From Apium graveolens (lineage: Eukaryota > Streptophyta > Magnoliopsida > Apiales > Apiaceae): DNA of 64,000 nucleotides. This document shows, one piece after another, positions 62,121 through 64,000 of the stretch. Position 1 is the stretch's first letter. Every line of letters begins with the position of its first letter. Under the pieces are notes generated by a model. It was given only the letters and a program-made list of their open reading frames with translations. It was not told the DNA's origin and ran no database searches. The stretch covers positions 144,344,476-144,408,475 of the forward strand of contig NC_133650.1 of assembly GCF_009905375.1 (NCBI RefSeq), written 5' to 3'. Made by a program: the position numbers and the translations under genes.

Positions 62121-63162
62121 TTAATGACCCTGTACATAAACAGTATGAGGTAATTTAAGGGTTGAATTGTGTGCTTCCCATAGACATCGACACTCTGGAA
62201 AAGGGCTTGAGTATAGAGAATCCCTTTTATTGCTATTTACAGTTATAGGTATCATTATACTCTTGCGGTCACTTTCTGCTAGCATCAATTTCATTTCATT
62301 CGTGAAAGCGCTCCAACTGCAAGCAAATATTAGGACTTCATCATGATGGTAACACCAGCAGTCTCCAAATTGTTTGGAACATAAATTAATATTGCAGCTC
62401 TCACAAGTATTAGGGCTATGCTTGCAAGATTTATAAATTATAATTCCGAAACTACACAAAAATTGCATTCTTTTCGTCATACCTAATCCTTTAGAATATT
62501 ACTATGCATTATTTTTAATCAATTTCTGCTTTATTTTTGGGGACTCAATCTACTACCTCTGGTAATTGGTATTATCAATCCTGCTTTGTTTTGGGGCACA
62601 ATCTACTACCTCCTTAGGTATTAATTAATCTAATGGAAACGAACTACGATGTGATTAAATAGTCCAAGAGAGACTTAAGGAATACATGTAAGTGCAAAGT
62701 TATGCAAGGCCCGTTGCCGGGGGACTATTATTTATATAAAATAACATAGCCCTAATGTTTGCTCAACAGACCCAAATGTATTCAATTCACAAGTAATATT
62801 ATAAATTTCGACAGAAAGAAAAATTAACTCAATTTTATATCTTTGTCTCTTGATAAGATTATGTTCACAAGGCCGAGCCAACTCTGTTTCACGGTTAATG
62901 AAATTTCTAGGCAATTGTATATCAAGAGAATAAGCAGTACCCCTCAGGAAAGCAGCAGGAGACTTAAATACCTGATACTAGTATTATGCAGTAAAAGTGC
63001 AAGCTTCATTTTATCTGGCTTGATGGTCTTGGCATGACCATTATACAAAAATCTTCGATGACCCATTAAAAAATGTGGAAAGTTTCCACCTTGAGTGGTA
63101 ACGAATGCTTCACTAAACAAGCAAACCATGTAGTCGAGAGCAGCCAACCTCGATGAATAGCC
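62121..63162 (-). CDS. O-fucosyltransferase family protein, last two exons
   Basis: A host gene fragment; upstream exons lie beyond 64000 or were not recognised. The penultimate exon is 63162-62972 (acceptor ...TTAATTAG, donor CAG|GTATTT). It encodes [20 protein letters not shown], then [18 protein letters not shown] and KTIKPDK: the conserved C-terminal block of plant GDP-fucose O-fucosyltransferase-like proteins (PF10250, formerly DUF246). The last exon is 62316-62121 (acceptor TTGCTTGCAG), encoding [20 protein letters not shown] and FPECRCLW, stop TAA at 62123-62121. The junction splits a serine codon (AG|T) and keeps frame across the 655-bp intron. Such proteins are Golgi type II membrane glycosyltransferases; the membrane anchor is not in the window. 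No disabling change is visible. Confidence 0.88.
62317..62971 (-). other. Intron of the O-fucosyltransferase gene
   Basis: GT (62971-62970) to AG (62318-62317). It contains a short imperfect tandem repeat (units TTTGGGG...CAATCTACTACCTC, about 62519-62612). Confidence 0.8.
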
Positions 63163-64000
63163 CTAATTAATGGAAGACAATAATATGGTGTCAAATGAAA
63201 AAAGTAAAACTTGCTCAGTCTACCCCGCCTCCATCACTATTTGGTAACCATGATAAAGATATAATTCAACAATGTCAGGTTCAATATATATTCAAATTTG
63301 CCAGGATTGACTGACATATCCTAAAGAAGAAAGCAGTTGCAAATAAATGTTACTCCAATGGTTTGGGCACGGATGACAAGAAACGTATTAAAAAAATATT
63401 ACTTTGACAAGGTGGTGGGATAAGAGAGAAGGAAAAAGTGTAATTTAGTGAAAAAAAAGTAAAATAGTTGGGTAAAGTGGTGGGACCAATTAATATTTAA
63501 ATGTATAAATTGAGTGTAGTAGGAGAAAGTAGTGGATGTAGTTGATTTTTATATTATTAAACTTTTACTATTTTTGGTAACTTTTGAAATGTATAGAATT
63601 GAATGGGACATCCAAAAAAAGAAAGTGAATAGAAATAAACGGGACAGGAGAGTATGTGTTTATCATTATTCCTTTTGCACGTACACATACAGTGACATGA
63701 ACCACTTATTTGGATTTTCGGGAATTTCCAAATAGTAGCCAAGTTGAGTAAAGAAGGATAGTCAGACAGGAGAATGAAGGCCGGCGTGCATATATAGAAA
63801 CATTTTCTTTAATTCTTACCTTCTCCATTGAAGAAAATCAAATTATGGCAACAATCCACACTGTTCTAAGAATACTATATATTCGAACTTGATTTCACAA
63901 GCAATTAATAATAAATTTTATTGCATTGCTGCAAGAACAGATGAAGTTGAAAAATTATGTATAAGCACCTAAAATACTGCCCTTTTAGAAATCAAGTACT
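63163..64000 (-). other. Upstream intron or flank of the O-fucosyltransferase gene, with MITE-like sequence
   Basis: No exon recognised. At about 63560-63655 the minus strand reads TACTCTCCTGTCCCGTTTAT, then GGATGTCCCATTC, like one end of a Stowaway-type MITE (CTCCCTCCGTCCC family). The other end was not found. Confidence 0.4.

Overview
This window is nuclear DNA from a flowering plant, probably a eudicot with a large, repeat-rich genome; I cannot name the species. It is almost entirely LTR retrotransposons, stacked by repeated insertion. One host gene fragment lies at the far right: the last two exons of an O-fucosyltransferase-family gene on the minus strand (63162 to 62121). There is no sign of bacterial, organellar or viral-particle gene organisation.

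Layout. (1) 1-11071: SV1, a minus-strand Ty1/copia element of the Sirevirus type, cut by the left window edge, with 5' LTR, primer site, gag, pol and a long third ORF (ORF3). It sits in an older LTR of another copia family (11072-11608). (2) 11609-14148: relics, including a Gypsy-type LTR end and a palindrome-bearing Sirevirus LTR fragment. (3) 14154-52422: SV2, a plus-strand relative of SV1, complete from LTR to LTR, with target duplication TTCTC on both sides. (4) Inside SV2, between protease and integrase, is a minus-strand Tekay-type Gypsy chromovirus (18130-43219, target duplication GTTAA, LTRs of 3.9 kb). (5) Inside the Tekay pol is a plus-strand Athila-type Gypsy element (23911-35115, target duplication GCTTC/GCTGC). 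The order of events is therefore SV2, then Tekay, then Athila. (6) 52428-61700: AT-rich relics, a 130-bp (TA)n run, another Sirevirus-type LTR with its own repeated motif, a MITE candidate and a tRNA-like SINE candidate. (7) 62121-63162: the host gene exons, with intron sequence to their right.

Nearly all element genes are broken by stops, frameshifts and nested insertions. The clear exceptions are the Athila ORF3 (390 codons) and a leader ORF in the Tekay element (194 codons).

The strongest unexplained signal is regulatory. SV1 and SV2 carry a roughly 10-bp motif (ATCCGTCGA and its complement) in five clusters at matching places: the LTR, a gag spacer, the integrase-RT linker, the gap before ORF3, and inside ORF3. 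It appears in both orientations and in different reading frames. The Athila element does something parallel with an unrelated GC-rich palindrome array, found in both LTRs and again before its ORF3. In both families the array before ORF3 is followed by a TATA box about 100-120 bp upstream of the ORF3 start, echoing the array-plus-TATA layout of the LTR. The two unrelated ORF3 proteins also appear to share one domain. Together this suggests that both lineages carry an extra gene with its own LTR-like promoter.
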